Of a stretch of DNA of 35,599 nt, positions 1-12,086 are shown piece by piece (position 1 is the first letter of the stretch; each line of letters starts with the position of its first letter). The notes beneath the pieces were generated by a model. That model saw nothing but the letters and a program-made list of their open reading frames with translations. It did no database searches and was not told the origin of the DNA. The stretch spans positions 1-35,599 of the forward strand of contig CAIULB010000031.1 of NCBI GenBank assembly GCA_903899965.1. Direction: 5' to 3'. Source of the DNA: an uncultured Methylophilaceae bacterium. GTDB lineage: Bacteria > Pseudomonadota > Gammaproteobacteria > Burkholderiales > Methylophilaceae. The translations under genes were made by a program, and so were the position numbers.

Positions 1-91
1 GGCATCGATGAAGTGCTAATTAAAAATAAATTTTAATTTAAAATCATTATATTAAATACAAATATTAATAAAATACTTTAGGAAATAAACC

Positions 92-1687
92 GTGCTTATT
101 AGCAATAACATCACCATGCAATTCGGCGCTAAGCCACTTTTTGAGAACGTCTCTGTGAAGTTTGGCGACGGCAATCGTTACGGCCTCATTGGCGCAAACG
201 GCTGCGGTAAATCCACCTTCATGAAGATCCTCGCGGGCGTGCTTGAACCGACTGCAGGCAACATTGCGCTCGATAGTAACGAACGGATGGCATGGCTACG
301 CCAAGATCAATTCGGCTACGAAGATCAACGTGTCCTCGATGTGGTGATGATGGGTCACGAACAAATGTGGCAGGCCAATGTAGAAAAGAATGCGATCTAC
401 ATGAACCCAGAAGCAACGGAAGAAGACTACATGAAGGCGGCTGAGTTAGAGGCTGTGTTCGCAGAATATGATGGCTATACAGCTGAAGCGCGTGCTGGCG
501 AGTTGCTCCTTGGCGTTGGTATCCCGATCGACCAACATAACGGCCTCATGAGTTCCGTTGCCCCAGGCTGGAAGCTCCGCGTATTGCTTGCACAAGCCCT
601 ATTCGCGAACCCAGACATCTTGCTCCTCGATGAGCCGACCAACAACTTGGACATCAACACCATTCGCTGGCTAGAAGATATCCTGAATAACCGCAACTGC
701 ACCATGATCATCATTTCGCATGACCGTCACTTCTTAAACCAAGTGTGTACGCATACCGCGGACATGGACTACGCCAAGCTCACCGTGTACCCAGGTAACT
801 ACGATGACTTCATGGAAGCATCGACCATGGCACGTGCACAGCAGGCCAAAGATAACGCCAAGGCAAAACAACAGATTGCTGACTTACAAGACTTCGTTCG
901 CCGCTTCTCTGCAAACGCATCTAAAGCGAAACAAGCGACCAGCCGCGCGAAACAAATCGACAAGATCAAGGTGGAAGACATCAAGCCTTCTAGCCGCCAA
1001 TATCCATTCGTGCGCTTTGAATACGACGACCGCGAGAAATTGCACCGTAACGCAGTAGAAGTCCAAAAATTAAGCCACGGCTTTGACCGCGTGTTATTTA
1101 ACGACTTCAACCTACTCGTAGAAGCGGGCGAAAAGATCGCGATCATCGGTGAGAACGGGATCGGTAAGACCACTCTGCTCCGCTGCTTGGCAGGCGATCT
1201 AAAACCAAATCACGGCACCGTGAAGTGGGCAGAAAAAGCTAACATCGGTTACTTTGCTCAAGACCACGCTGCAGACTTTGAAGAGGGCCTTAACCTCTTT
1301 GACTGGATGAAGCAGTTCACCCAAGCAGGTGATGATGACCAGGTGGTGCGCAGCATGCTCGGTCGCTTGCTATTCTCTGGCGAGGACTTTAAAAAGTCAG
1401 TCAAGGTGCTCTCAGGTGGTGAAAAGGGTCGCATGATGTTTGGTAAGTTGATGCTCGCAAAGACGAACGTCTTACTGATGGATGAACCGACCAACCACAT
1501 GGACATGGAGTCGATTGAGTCACTGAATACGGCGCTCGATAAATATAACGGCACCCTATTCTTTGTCAGTCATGACCGTGAGTTTGTAAGCTCATTGGCA
1601 ACGCGTATTTTAGATGTGCGTGCTGATGGCATCATCGACTACTCAGGCAACTACGAAGAGTATCTCGCAAGCCAAGAAATCGAGTAA
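92..1687 (+). CDS. ybiT: ABC-F family ATPase YbiT
   Basis: Soluble ABC-F protein with two fused ATPase domains and no membrane segments; family members act on ribosomes, and YbiT's exact role is poorly defined. Domain 1 has Walker [10 protein letters not shown] (residues 34-42), an unusual signature APGWKLR in place of LSGG, and Walker [12 protein letters not shown] near residue 180. The linker around residues 250-300 is basic and coiled ([20 protein letters not shown]). Domain 2 has Walker [10 protein letters not shown] near residue 353, LSGGEKGRM near 440 and MDEPTNHMD near 465. The APGWKLR signature, the linker and the length of 531 aa match YbiT rather than Uup, EttA or YheS. The start is GTG, preceded by TTTAGGA at 78-84. 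The leader (1-91) is very AT-rich and probably holds the promoter. Transcribed in the same direction as mltF, 37 nt downstream. Confidence 0.93.
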   Translation: MLISNNITMQFGAKPLFENVSVKFGDGNRYGLIGANGCGKSTFMKILAGVLEPTAGNIALDSNERMAWLRQDQFGYEDQRVLDVVMMGHEQMWQANVEKNAIYMNPEATEEDYMKAAELEAVFAEYDGYTAEARAGELLLGVGIPIDQHNGLMSSVAPGWKLRVLLAQALFANPDILLLDEPTNNLDINTIRWLEDILNNRNCTMIIISHDRHFLNQVCTHTADMDYAKLTVYPGNYDDFMEASTMARAQQAKDNAKAKQQIADLQDFVRRFSANASKAKQATSRAKQIDKIKVEDIKPSSRQYPFVRFEYDDREKLHRNAVEVQKLSHGFDRVLFNDFNLLVEAGEKIAIIGENGIGKTTLLRCLAGDLKPNHGTVKWAEKANIGYFAQDHAADFEEGLNLFDWMKQFTQAGDDDQVVRSMLGRLLFSGEDFKKSVKVLSGGEKGRMMFGKLMLAKTNVLLMDEPTNHMDMESIESLNTALDKYNGTLFFVSHDREFVSSLATRILDVRADGIIDYSGNYEEYLASQEIE

Positions 1688-1724
1688 CTAGATCGCATTT
1701 TTTGACTGGACAAGTGAGCCGAAG

Positions 1725-3179
1725 TTGTTGAAACTGCAGTTCATGAGATTGACGCGTAAGCCTTACGTCTATGTAATGATCGCCAGCCTGTTATTGCTTG
1801 CCTTGGCGGCCCTTTACTATTTCTCACATCAACGCGCACCCAACGTGCGCAAGTCTAAAGAACTTGTGGTCGTCACCCATAACGCTGCCGGCACCTACTA
1901 TGTCGACGGCAAGGGTAACTACGCGGGCTTAGAGTACGACCTCGCCAACCTCTTCGCGAAAGACTTAGGAGAAGACTATCGCGTGAGGTTTATCGTCGCC
2001 GACAAGGTCTCCGATGTGGTCCCGATGCTCAAAAAGGGCAAAGCACACCTAGCGGCTGCCAACTTAAGTATCACGGCAGAACGTGCCAAAGACGTCCGTT
2101 TTGGTGCCCCCTATCTCGACGTACAACAACACATCGCCTACGATCTCGACCAAAAAAATGAGCCCCAAGAACTGAAGGATCTATTTGGTAAGCACATCCA
2201 CGTCCCTAAAGGTTCAAGCTACGCGGAGCGATTAAAGGCGCTACAGGCAAAGAACCCGATGTTGAAATTCCAAGAGGTCGAGAACGCCAGTACCGACGAG
2301 CTACTTGAGCAGGTCAATATGGGATTCTTGAATTACACGGTCGCGGATGATCGTGTCATCGCCATCCTCCAGAACTACTACCCTAACATCGGCAAAGGCA
2401 TGGCGATTGGCGATCCAGAACAGATTGCTTGGGCCTTCCCTAAGAATGGAAACGGATGGCTCTATCAAAAGTCGCTCGCATTCTTTGACCGCATCAGCAA
2501 GGACGGCACACTCAAGAACCTAGTCGACCGCTATCATGGCCACACCGAAAGGCTGGATCAGCTCGATGTAAGCAAGTTCCTAAGCCAGTCGCACACGGTA
2601 CTGCCTAAATTCGTGCCACTTTTCAAGGACGCGCAAGAGCTTACGGATATCGACTGGCGACTCATTGCGGCGATCAGTTACCAGGAGTCCCATTGGGATC
2701 AATACAACACCTCGCCCACTAACGTTCGCGGCATGATGATGCTGACCGAAGAGACAGCGGATGAGCTTGGGGTCACTGACAGGCTAGATGCCAAGCAAAG
2801 CATCTCGGGCGGTGCGCGCTACATCAACACTCTCAAGCGTCAGGTGCCTGAACATATCCCAGAACCGGATCGCACATGGATGGCGCTCGCTGCTTATAAC
2901 ATCGGCTTCTCGCACTTGGAGGACGCACGTGTACTTGCAAAAAAGATGGGGCTTAACCCAGATAGCTGGGCTGATATTAAAACGACGCTACCACTCCTCA
3001 ATAAGGCCAAGTATTACAACACCGCAAAATTTGGCTATGCTAACGGCGGTGCGCCTGTGATTTTTGTTGAGTCAATTCGGACCTATTACGACATCCTAGA
3101 GAAATACTTCCCTGGGCGAGAATCACTGTTTCCGAACTTTGAGTTTAAACCAAGCGCCCCGCTGATTAAAAAACAATAA
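1725..3179 (+). CDS. mltF: Membrane-bound lytic murein transglycosylase F
   Basis: Cleaves the MurNAc-GlcNAc bond of peptidoglycan to form 1,6-anhydro ends, acting from the periplasmic face. After a basic N-terminus there is one hydrophobic anchor or signal (about residues 16-34). An SBP_bac_3-like periplasmic binding domain follows (about 45-265), then an SLT lysozyme-like domain (about 290-430). The catalytic Glu is E321 in YQESHWD, followed by the family motif GMMMLTEETADELG and by SISGGARYI. Length 484 aa is usual for MltF. The start is uncertain: the longest frame opens with TTG at 1725, and an in-frame ATG at 1743 would only remove six residues ahead of the basic stretch; neither has a strong ribosome binding site. 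Convergent with the CDGSH gene, 16 nt away. Confidence 0.93.
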   Translation: MLKLQFMRLTRKPYVYVMIASLLLLALAALYYFSHQRAPNVRKSKELVVVTHNAAGTYYVDGKGNYAGLEYDLANLFAKDLGEDYRVRFIVADKVSDVVPMLKKGKAHLAAANLSITAERAKDVRFGAPYLDVQQHIAYDLDQKNEPQELKDLFGKHIHVPKGSSYAERLKALQAKNPMLKFQEVENASTDELLEQVNMGFLNYTVADDRVIAILQNYYPNIGKGMAIGDPEQIAWAFPKNGNGWLYQKSLAFFDRISKDGTLKNLVDRYHGHTERLDQLDVSKFLSQSHTVLPKFVPLFKDAQELTDIDWRLIAAISYQESHWDQYNTSPTNVRGMMMLTEETADELGVTDRLDAKQSISGGARYINTLKRQVPEHIPEPDRTWMALAAYNIGFSHLEDARVLAKKMGLNPDSWADIKTTLPLLNKAKYYNTAKFGYANGGAPVIFVESIRTYYDILEKYFPGRESLFPNFEFKPSAPLIKKQ

Positions 3180-3195
3180 TCAGCAGGGACTCTGA

Positions 3196-3429
3196 CTACT
3201 TACTGTGACTACCGTCACACATCGGTTGAGCGCTTGATTTTTTACAACCACAGAAATAGACCATCTTAGTTTCAGTCGCTTTATACTCTACCGGCGTAAA
3301 AGGTGTGCCTTGATGCGCCCCATCACAAAATGGCTGCGTCTTACTTTTACCGCAAGAGCACCAGTAATAACTTTTACCAGCTTCAACTTCGACTGCATAA
3401 GGTGCGTTTTGTGGGTTTTCTGCTTTCAT
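3196..3429 (-). CDS. Twin CDGSH-type iron-sulfur protein
   Basis: Small protein (77 aa) with two CDGSH zinc-finger-like motifs, the mitoNEET fold that binds labile [2Fe-2S] clusters through three Cys and one His. The first motif runs from CSCGKSKTQPFCDGAH (about residues 24-39) and the second from CGCKKSSAQPMCDGSH (about 60-75). Tandem motifs in one chain suggest two clusters per monomer. The start was placed at ATG 3429: GGAG lies 6 nt upstream, while the longer frame only opens at a TTG overlapping that binding site. It is the last gene of a probable marR-yceI-CDGSH operon, 23 nt after yceI. The substrate or redox partner is unknown; a role in redox or Fe-S stress is inference from the family. 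Confidence 0.88.
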   Translation of the reverse strand: MKAENPQNAPYAVEVEAGKSYYWCSCGKSKTQPFCDGAHQGTPFTPVEYKATETKMVYFCGCKKSSAQPMCDGSHSK

Positions 3430-3452
3430 ATTTATCTCCAAATTTAAGTAAA

Positions 3453-4019
3453 TTACTCTTTAATCGCTTCAACCGGCATATCGATCGTTACTTCATCACT
3501 TACATAAGGCACATGCTTGCCCATGTTGAAGTCTGATCTTTTGACCACAGCGGTTGCATTGGCACCACAAGCATCTTTCTTCGCCATCGGATGTGGCATG
3601 CACAAGAATGAAGTCACTGCGAACGTGACTGGCTTACTAACGCCCTTGATCGTAAGCGTGCCATCCATAGATGAGAGCTTATCGCCCTTAAAGTTGAGCT
3701 TGTTTGATGTGAATGTCGCCGTTGGGTACTTTGCGGTATTGAAGAAATCTTCTGCTTGGATATGCTCATTAAATAAGGCATAACCAGTATTCACCGAAGT
3801 CGTTTGAATTGTCACATCAACAGAGCCTTGTTTGGCTTCCTTATCCAGCACAATCTTGCCTGAAGTTTTATCGAACTTGCTGAGCTGCGTTGAGTATCCA
3901 AAATGGCTGTAGGAGAACCTAGCCATGCTGTGGTTGCCATCAATGTTATAAGTTTCAGGTGCAGCAAATGCCATGCTTGATGCCATAACTAAACTCAATG
4001 CTAATAAACGACGTTTCAT
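3453..4019 (-). CDS. YceI family periplasmic lipid-binding protein
   Basis: YceI-domain lipocalin-like beta-barrel that binds isoprenoid or similar lipids in the periplasm. It has a clear signal peptide (MKRRLLALSLVMASSMAFA, cleavage near residue 19-20). Family features follow: YNIDGNHSMARFSYSHFGYS, a central FFNTAKYPTATF and TIKGVSKPVTFAV, and a C-terminal RSDFNMG. The 188 aa length is normal. An AAGGAG ribosome binding site lies 5-6 nt before the ATG. The gene sits 22 nt downstream of a MarR regulator and 23 nt upstream of the CDGSH gene, so it is probably cotranscribed and controlled by that regulator. The ligand cannot be told from sequence. Confidence 0.92.
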   Translation of the reverse strand: MKRRLLALSLVMASSMAFAAPETYNIDGNHSMARFSYSHFGYSTQLSKFDKTSGKIVLDKEAKQGSVDVTIQTTSVNTGYALFNEHIQAEDFFNTAKYPTATFTSNKLNFKGDKLSSMDGTLTIKGVSKPVTFAVTSFLCMPHPMAKKDACGANATAVVKRSDFNMGKHVPYVSDEVTIDMPVEAIKE

Positions 4020-4041
4020 GTTGACTCCTTAGATTAAAAAT

Positions 4042-4476
4042 TTAAATAGTACGCTGTATTGCTTCTCTTAAGTGCTTGAGTGAATGGGTCAGCTGATCGG
4101 TTTCTACTTGCGATAGCTGATGGAATGCGCCAGATAGATATTGCACATGGCTTGGGAACACTTGGTTAAAGAGATCGTTTCCTGCGCTTGTGAGCGAGAT
4201 CTTTTGACTACGCGCATCGTCAGAGTTGGCGCATCTTACAATCATCCCTTTTTCTTCAAGCCGATCTAAGATGCCTGTAAGCGTGCCCTTGGTGATTAAG
4301 GTCTTCTCCCCCAATTCCTTACACGTCATCGGCGGCTGATTACCCAAAGTGGCAACGAGGTCAAATTGCGGCGGGGTCAGTCCAAACTGACGAACATGCG
4401 CCGATGAAAAACTTTCTAGCGCCTGATAGCTTCTGGCAAGCTCTCTTAGTAAAGGTAGAAAATCCATCATTAACAT
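4042..4476 (-). CDS. MarR family transcriptional regulator
   Basis: Winged helix-turn-helix regulator of 144 aa, expected to act as a dimer. The recognition region is around residues 45-90 (GLTPPQFDLVATLGNQPPMTCKELGEKT, then GTLTGILDRLEEKGMI) with the wing near RCANSDDARSQKISLT; helices at both ends form the dimer interface. It is the first gene of a marR-yceI-CDGSH operon. Its promoter (4501-4530) contains two similar 18-bp elements, the pattern expected for autorepression. The start could be ATG 4476 or ATG 4470, as the N-terminus has several Met; the ribosome binding site is weak. The effector is unknown; yceI and CDGSH downstream point to lipophilic or oxidative signals, but this is inference. 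Confidence 0.9.
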   Translation of the reverse strand: MLMMDFLPLLRELARSYQALESFSSAHVRQFGLTPPQFDLVATLGNQPPMTCKELGEKTLITKGTLTGILDRLEEKGMIVRCANSDDARSQKISLTSAGNDLFNQVFPSHVQYLSGAFHQLSQVETDQLTHSLKHLREAIQRTI

Positions 4477-4482
4477 CCATAA

Positions 4483-4500
4483 TTAGTTCTAACTAGAACC
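4483..4500 (-). promoter_or_regulatory. MarR operator-like site 1
   Basis: Read on the minus strand this is GGTTCTAGTTAGAACTAA, itself containing the inverted repeat TTCTA/TAGAA. It lies just downstream of the probable marR -10 box. It is a near copy, in opposite orientation, of the element at 4506-4523, with a shared core CTA-N3-AGAACTAA. Assignment to the adjacent MarR protein rests on position and symmetry. Confidence 0.6.
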
Positions 4501-4530
4501 ATTATAGTACTAACCAGAACTAATTTACAA
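4501..4530 (-). promoter_or_regulatory. Predicted sigma-70 promoter of marR-yceI-CDGSH
   Basis: On the minus strand, TTGTAA (4525-4530) is the -35 candidate and a perfect TATAAT (4501-4506) the -10, with an 18-nt spacer holding operator-like site 2. On the plus strand a second candidate, TTTACA (4524-4529) with TATAAT (4549-4554) and a 19-nt spacer, would serve the esterase. Both are pattern matches only. Confidence 0.5.
4506..4523 (+). promoter_or_regulatory. MarR operator-like site 2
   Basis: AGTACTAACCAGAACTAA on the plus strand, matching the reverse complement of 4483-4500 at most positions. It falls between the -35 and -10 boxes of the predicted marR promoter and next to the possible -35 box of the divergent esterase gene. 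One regulator could therefore govern both directions. Confidence 0.6.
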
Positions 4531-4564
4531 TAGTCAAATCACTAAGCATATAATTTTCATCAAT

Positions 4565-5218
4565 ATGAAGCAGATTCTTGTCTACGCCGACTCACTCTCA
4601 TGGGGCATCATCCCGATGTCACGCAATCGTCTTGCATTTAATCAACGATGGCCTGGGATTCTTGAGCTCAATCTTAAGAAGCAAGGAGAAGATGTGCGGG
4701 TGATTGAAGACTGCTTAAACGGTCGTCGCACAATATACGAAGATTCGATGAGGCCAGGCAGAAATGGGCTAATTGGATTGGGTCAGCGTATTGAGATTAA
4801 CTCACCGCTTGCCTTAGTCATCTTAATGCTGGGGACCAATGACTTTCAGGCGAACCACGACCATACCGCCTTAGATGCCAAGAATGGTATGCGGTTACTG
4901 ATCAATGAAATTAGAAATACCACGCTAGAGCCTGGTATGAAAATGCCCGAAATACTCGTGATTGCCCCGCCGCCCATCTTGGAACCCAAAGGTGATATCG
5001 CAGCTAAATTTAAGGGTGCCGAGAAAAGGTGCATCGGGCTCACAGAAGCTTACAAAGACTTATGCAAAGAAATGAAGTGTCATTTTTTTGATGCCGCTTC
5101 GGTAACAACCTCAAGCAAGGTAGATGGGGTACATTTTGATATCGACCAACATCTAACCTTTGGTAATGCCATCAGCGAATTTATCAACACAATCGCCTAT
5201 CAATTAATAAACGCTTAA
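4565..5218 (+). CDS. SGNH/GDSL-type esterase or lipase
   Basis: Probable carboxyl-ester hydrolase of the SGNH superfamily, 217 aa, with no signal peptide and so probably cytoplasmic. Block I is VYADSLSWG with nucleophile Ser10; here Ala replaces the usual Gly of GDS. Block II is around DCLNGRRT (about 49-56), block III is LGTND (Gly90, Asn92), and block V is DGVHFD with Asp187 and His190 completing the triad. It is transcribed divergently from marR and shares the operator-bearing intergenic region. The natural substrate cannot be told; arylesterase or acyl thioesterase activity would be typical of relatives. No strong ribosome binding site precedes the ATG. Confidence 0.85.
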   Translation: MKQILVYADSLSWGIIPMSRNRLAFNQRWPGILELNLKKQGEDVRVIEDCLNGRRTIYEDSMRPGRNGLIGLGQRIEINSPLALVILMLGTNDFQANHDHTALDAKNGMRLLINEIRNTTLEPGMKMPEILVIAPPPILEPKGDIAAKFKGAEKRCIGLTEAYKDLCKEMKCHFFDAASVTTSSKVDGVHFDIDQHLTFGNAISEFINTIAYQLINA

Positions 5219-5313
5219 TTCGCTCGATAGGCCCGGCTTGAAGTCTATGTTCCGAATACTATTAGTGGTTACAACCTAGAAACCAAGAGAGAAAAGGCTC
5301 CTCAACTTTAACA

Positions 5314-7910
<2,597 letters not shown>

Positions 7911-7926
7911 GGATGCAAATCACCGA

Positions 7927-8547
7927 CTACTCGCCCACCACATCGGCATCATGTGGGGGCGTAAACTTAAATAATTCACGAGCAAGCTTCGGGTTACGCT
8001 CAAGATTGGTGAATTCGATGGCGGTGCGGTTACCAAAACTATCGTGCAGCTCCATCTCCATGAGCTCATCGCCCTTAAAGCCTAAAAATACGCGCTCAAA
8101 ACCACTCTCGCTGACCTTGGGGATGGCCAACACCCACTCGAGATCGCCCTTGCGGTTCGCCTCTTTAATTGTAAAGTAACGCTCCATCTCCTTACCCCCA
8201 GCAAGCAAAGCCGCAGGACTTGAGGAAGTCGCCTTAGAGAGTGAGCGAACAGTCACCTGACTAAGCTCCGGATCATAGATCCAAATCTTCTCGCCATCGC
8301 CCACGATCTCTTGCACGAAGGGCTTGTTGTAATCCCAGCGAAATTTATTTGGTTTCTGCAGGCGCATAGTGCCTGTGACCTCTTGCGTTCTATGCCCTTG
8401 CTTATCGGTGACCACCTGATGGAAGTCAGCTTGCGCGGTTTGAATATTTTTGAAGTATTCACGCATGCGCTCTAAACCGCTCGCATTTGCATCTTGCATG
8501 GCAAAAGCAATGATGAGGAACAACAAACGCACCATGATAGGTTTCAT
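7927..8547 (-). CDS. lolA: Outer-membrane lipoprotein carrier LolA
   Basis: Periplasmic chaperone that takes lipoproteins from LolCDE in the inner membrane to LolB in the outer membrane. The signal peptide is residues 1-22 (MVRLLFLIIAFAMQDANA). The mature part has the conserved TQEVTGTMRLQKPNKFRWDY strand, then IWIYDPELSQVTVR and the C-terminal FTPPHDADVVGE. Length 206 aa is normal. ATG at 8547 opens MKPIMVRLL; Met5 is an alternative. It lies 14 nt after ftsK and 16 nt before rarA in one operon. Confidence 0.95.
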   Translation of the reverse strand: MKPIMVRLLFLIIAFAMQDANASGLERMREYFKNIQTAQADFHQVVTDKQGHRTQEVTGTMRLQKPNKFRWDYNKPFVQEIVGDGEKIWIYDPELSQVTVRSLSKATSSSPAALLAGGKEMERYFTIKEANRKGDLEWVLAIPKVSESGFERVFLGFKGDELMEMELHDSFGNRTAIEFTNLERNPKLARELFKFTPPHDADVVGE

Positions 8548-8561
8548 TGATTAATCTTTAT

Positions 8562-10859
8562 TTAGTCTTGGTGAGTATTCGGCGCGAGAACTTCGCGATT
8601 GCCGTTGCTTTGCATCGATGAAACCAAGCCTGCGCGCTCCATCTCCTCAATCAATCTTGCGGCGCGGTTATAACCGATACGCAGCTGTCTTTGTACAGAA
8701 GAGATAGAAGCGCGGCGCGTCTTCATCACAATCGCCACTGCCTCATCGTATAGCGGGTCCGATTCACCGCCGCTACTTTCCATATCGCCGAGCTCGCCAC
8801 CGTCTTCTGAGCCACCCGTTAAGATGCCCTCAATGTAGTTCGGCTCACCCTGGGCTTTAAGATGCTGCACCACGCGGTGCACTTCTGCATCACTCACAAA
8901 AGCGCCATGGATACGCTGCGGATAAGTCGTGCCCGGTGGTTGGTATAGCATATCCCCTTGACCCAGAAGCGCTTCAGCGCCCATTTGATCAAGGATAGTA
9001 CGAGAGTCAATCTTGCTCGACACTTGGAACGCGACGCGCGTTGGAATATTGGCTTTAATGAGGCCGGTAATGACATCCACTGAAGGACGCTGTGTCGCGA
9101 CCACCAAGTGAATACCGCAGGCACGGGCTTTCTGGGCTAAACGTGCGATCGGCTCTTCTACCTTTTTGCCCACTACCATCATTAAGTCAGCCAACTCATC
9201 GATCACAATCACAATGAGTGGTAACTCTTCCAATGGCTCTGGGCTGTCAGGTGTCAACGTGAACGGATGCGTGATTGGATTGCCGTCTTTAATCGCATCG
9301 CGTACCTTGACGTTGTAGCCAGCGAGGTTACGTACACCAAGGGCTGACATCAATTTATAACGGCGCTCCATCTCTGCCACACCCCAGTTGAGTGCATTTG
9401 CAGCCTGACGCATATCGGTAATCACTGGCGCGAGTAAATGTGGGATACCTTCATACACAGAGAGCTCTAGCATCTTCGGATCAATCAAGATCATGCGCAC
9501 CTTGCTCGCTTCAGCTTTGTACACCAAGCTCAAGATCATCGCGTTAATCGCAACAGACTTGCCTGAACCGGTCGTACCGGCAACGAGCACGTGCGGCATC
9601 TTAGCCAAGTCGGCCACGACCGCCTTGCCCGCAATATCCTTACCCATGGCAATCGCTAAAGGCGAGCTCACATCCGCATAAGCTTGAGACCCCATAATCT
9701 CTGATAGGTAAACGATCTGGCGTTTAGGGTTCGGGATTTCTAAACCCATGCAGCTCTTGCCTGGAATAGTCTCAACCACACGAATGCTCACCACTGAAAG
9801 TGCACGCGCTAAATCTTTAGAAAGATTGAGGACTTGACTACCTTTCACACCAGCAGCTGGCTCTAACTCGTAACGCGTAATCACAGGGCCGGGCATCGCC
9901 GCGAGGACCTTGACCTCAATCCCAAAGTCCATCAACTTGCGCTCAATTAAGCGAGAAGTAAATTCGAGGGTTTCGGCAGATTGAACTTCAATCTCACCCT
10001 TGGCCTCATCAAGTAAATGAAGCGGTGGCAAGGGTGAGTCTGGGTGTGTTTCAAACAATGAAACCTGGCTCTCTCTTTGAACGCGCTCACTCTTAGGAAT
10101 CTCAAGCTCCGGCACCTCAATATGAATCGGCGCACGGTCCTCGATACGTTTACGTTCGAGCTCAACAAACTCAGTACGCTGCTGCTCTGCAATACGGCCA
10201 GCTTCACGGTCTTTTTTATCAAGGTATTTAGTAACCATGAACTGATAAGTACCAATGACACCCCCACCGAACTTCTCGATAATCAAGATCCAAGACCATC
10301 CGGTAAATAAGCTAAACCCAGCTGCAAATCCAAACAACAAGACCAAAGTTGAACCCACAAACCCTAGCAAATCACGAATCATGGTGTCAAAAATATTGCC
10401 AACCACACCACCCGCATCTTGTGGCAAGTTAGCTGGCAAGTGAATGAGGTGACCGTATTCCAAGCAGGAGGATGAGAAAATCAGAAGCCCAAAGCCAAAG
10501 AAATTCAAGAAGAGCAAAGGCTTGCGACCTTGCGCAACCACATCAAGGCGAAGGTAAACCAGCCAAATGGCATAGAACGCAAAGACAGCAAACCACCAAG
10601 CAGAGAACCCAAATAAATAGAGCATCATGTCTGAGAGCCATGCGCCAACAGCGCCGCCCGCATTGTGAACGATCGCATGCTCACTCGCACTATGCGTCCA
10701 AGAAGGATCGTCGTGATAATAAGTAGCAAGAATTAGAGCGAGATAAAGACCAACAACTGAAAAGAGTAGCCACCATGCTTCTTTGGCGATGCCCGCACTC
10801 TCAGCATCAAGTAGCTTACTCACGTTAGAAGCATTCACTGTTTTTTTATTGAAAAACAA
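8562..10859 (-). CDS. ftsK: DNA translocase FtsK
   Basis: Septum-located hexameric motor that pumps chromosome dimers and activates XerCD at dif. The N-terminal part has four or so membrane helices (about residues 28-195). The linker is short and charged (about 215-285), much shorter than in E. coli, giving 765 aa. The motor has Walker [10 protein letters not shown] near residue 430 and Walker [15 protein letters not shown] near 550. A C-terminal winged-helix gamma domain (about 695-755, [24 protein letters not shown]) reads KOPS sequences. The frame starts at TTG 10859, just downstream of an in-frame stop; an internal GTG eight codons on is the other option. First gene of ftsK-lolA-rarA-serS. 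Confidence 0.96.
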   Translation of the reverse strand: MFFNKKTVNASNVSKLLDAESAGIAKEAWWLLFSVVGLYLALILATYYHDDPSWTHSASEHAIVHNAGGAVGAWLSDMMLYLFGFSAWWFAVFAFYAIWLVYLRLDVVAQGRKPLLFLNFFGFGLLIFSSSCLEYGHLIHLPANLPQDAGGVVGNIFDTMIRDLLGFVGSTLVLLFGFAAGFSLFTGWSWILIIEKFGGGVIGTYQFMVTKYLDKKDREAGRIAEQQRTEFVELERKRIEDRAPIHIEVPELEIPKSERVQRESQVSLFETHPDSPLPPLHLLDEAKGEIEVQSAETLEFTSRLIERKLMDFGIEVKVLAAMPGPVITRYELEPAAGVKGSQVLNLSKDLARALSVVSIRVVETIPGKSCMGLEIPNPKRQIVYLSEIMGSQAYADVSSPLAIAMGKDIAGKAVVADLAKMPHVLVAGTTGSGKSVAINAMILSLVYKAEASKVRMILIDPKMLELSVYEGIPHLLAPVITDMRQAANALNWGVAEMERRYKLMSALGVRNLAGYNVKVRDAIKDGNPITHPFTLTPDSPEPLEELPLIVIVIDELADLMMVVGKKVEEPIARLAQKARACGIHLVVATQRPSVDVITGLIKANIPTRVAFQVSSKIDSRTILDQMGAEALLGQGDMLYQPPGTTYPQRIHGAFVSDAEVHRVVQHLKAQGEPNYIEGILTGGSEDGGELGDMESSGGESDPLYDEAVAIVMKTRRASISSVQRQLRIGYNRAARLIEEMERAGLVSSMQSNGNREVLAPNTHQD

Positions 10860-10895
10860 AATAATGAGTCACTCGAAATGTTGATAAAGAATTCC

Positions 10896-10909
10896 TGCGG
10901 TATACCGCA
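10896..10909. repeat. 14-bp perfect palindrome upstream of ftsK
   Basis: TGCGGTATACCGCA is a perfect 14-bp palindrome centred about 44 nt upstream of the ftsK start, in the intergenic region that divides ftsK from trxB. Its length and position suit an operator or protein-binding site. No regulator is named here. The rest of 10860-11106 is AT-rich and contains the trxB promoter region. Confidence 0.5.
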
Positions 10910-11050
10910 AATTTAGGTTCAATTATAGCAGTATCAATCCAAATAAAGCATGGCCGTTAAGGATAACAATACCGCTATTTCAAAGAAAAATTAGACCAAC
11001 CGAAAACATTTTTGAGTCGCTCGCAATATCGTACAAATTTAGCAATCCAA

Positions 11051-11078
11051 TTGCGTTAAAATAACGCTTAAATATTTT
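11051..11078 (+). promoter_or_regulatory. Probable trxB promoter with inverted repeat
   Basis: TTGCGT (11051-11056) and TATTTT (11073-11078) are 16 nt apart. GCGTTA-AAA-TAACGC (11053-11067), an inverted repeat with a 3-nt loop, overlaps the -35 box and could be an operator. A clear TTTAGGAG ribosome binding site follows at 11091-11098, before the trxB ATG. Confidence 0.4.
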
Positions 11079-11094
11079 CGCTTTGACTATTTAG

Positions 11095-12057
<963 letters not shown>

Positions 12058-12086
12058 GCAGCACCGCTTGATTGGGGCAAAACGCC

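Noticed and set aside
1-36. Possible tail of an upstream gene (frame 1 reads GIDEVLIKNKF then stop)
   Set aside because: Too short to judge and the region is AT-rich non-coding in appearance; left unannotated.
219-1554. Several minus-strand and alternative-frame open frames inside ybiT
   Set aside because: They lie fully inside a strongly recognised gene and show no family resemblance; shadow frames.
3204-3217. GTGAC-TACC-GTCAC hairpin between mltF and the CDGSH gene
   Set aside because: It encodes the last CDGSH motif; short stem, no T-run, so not called a terminator.
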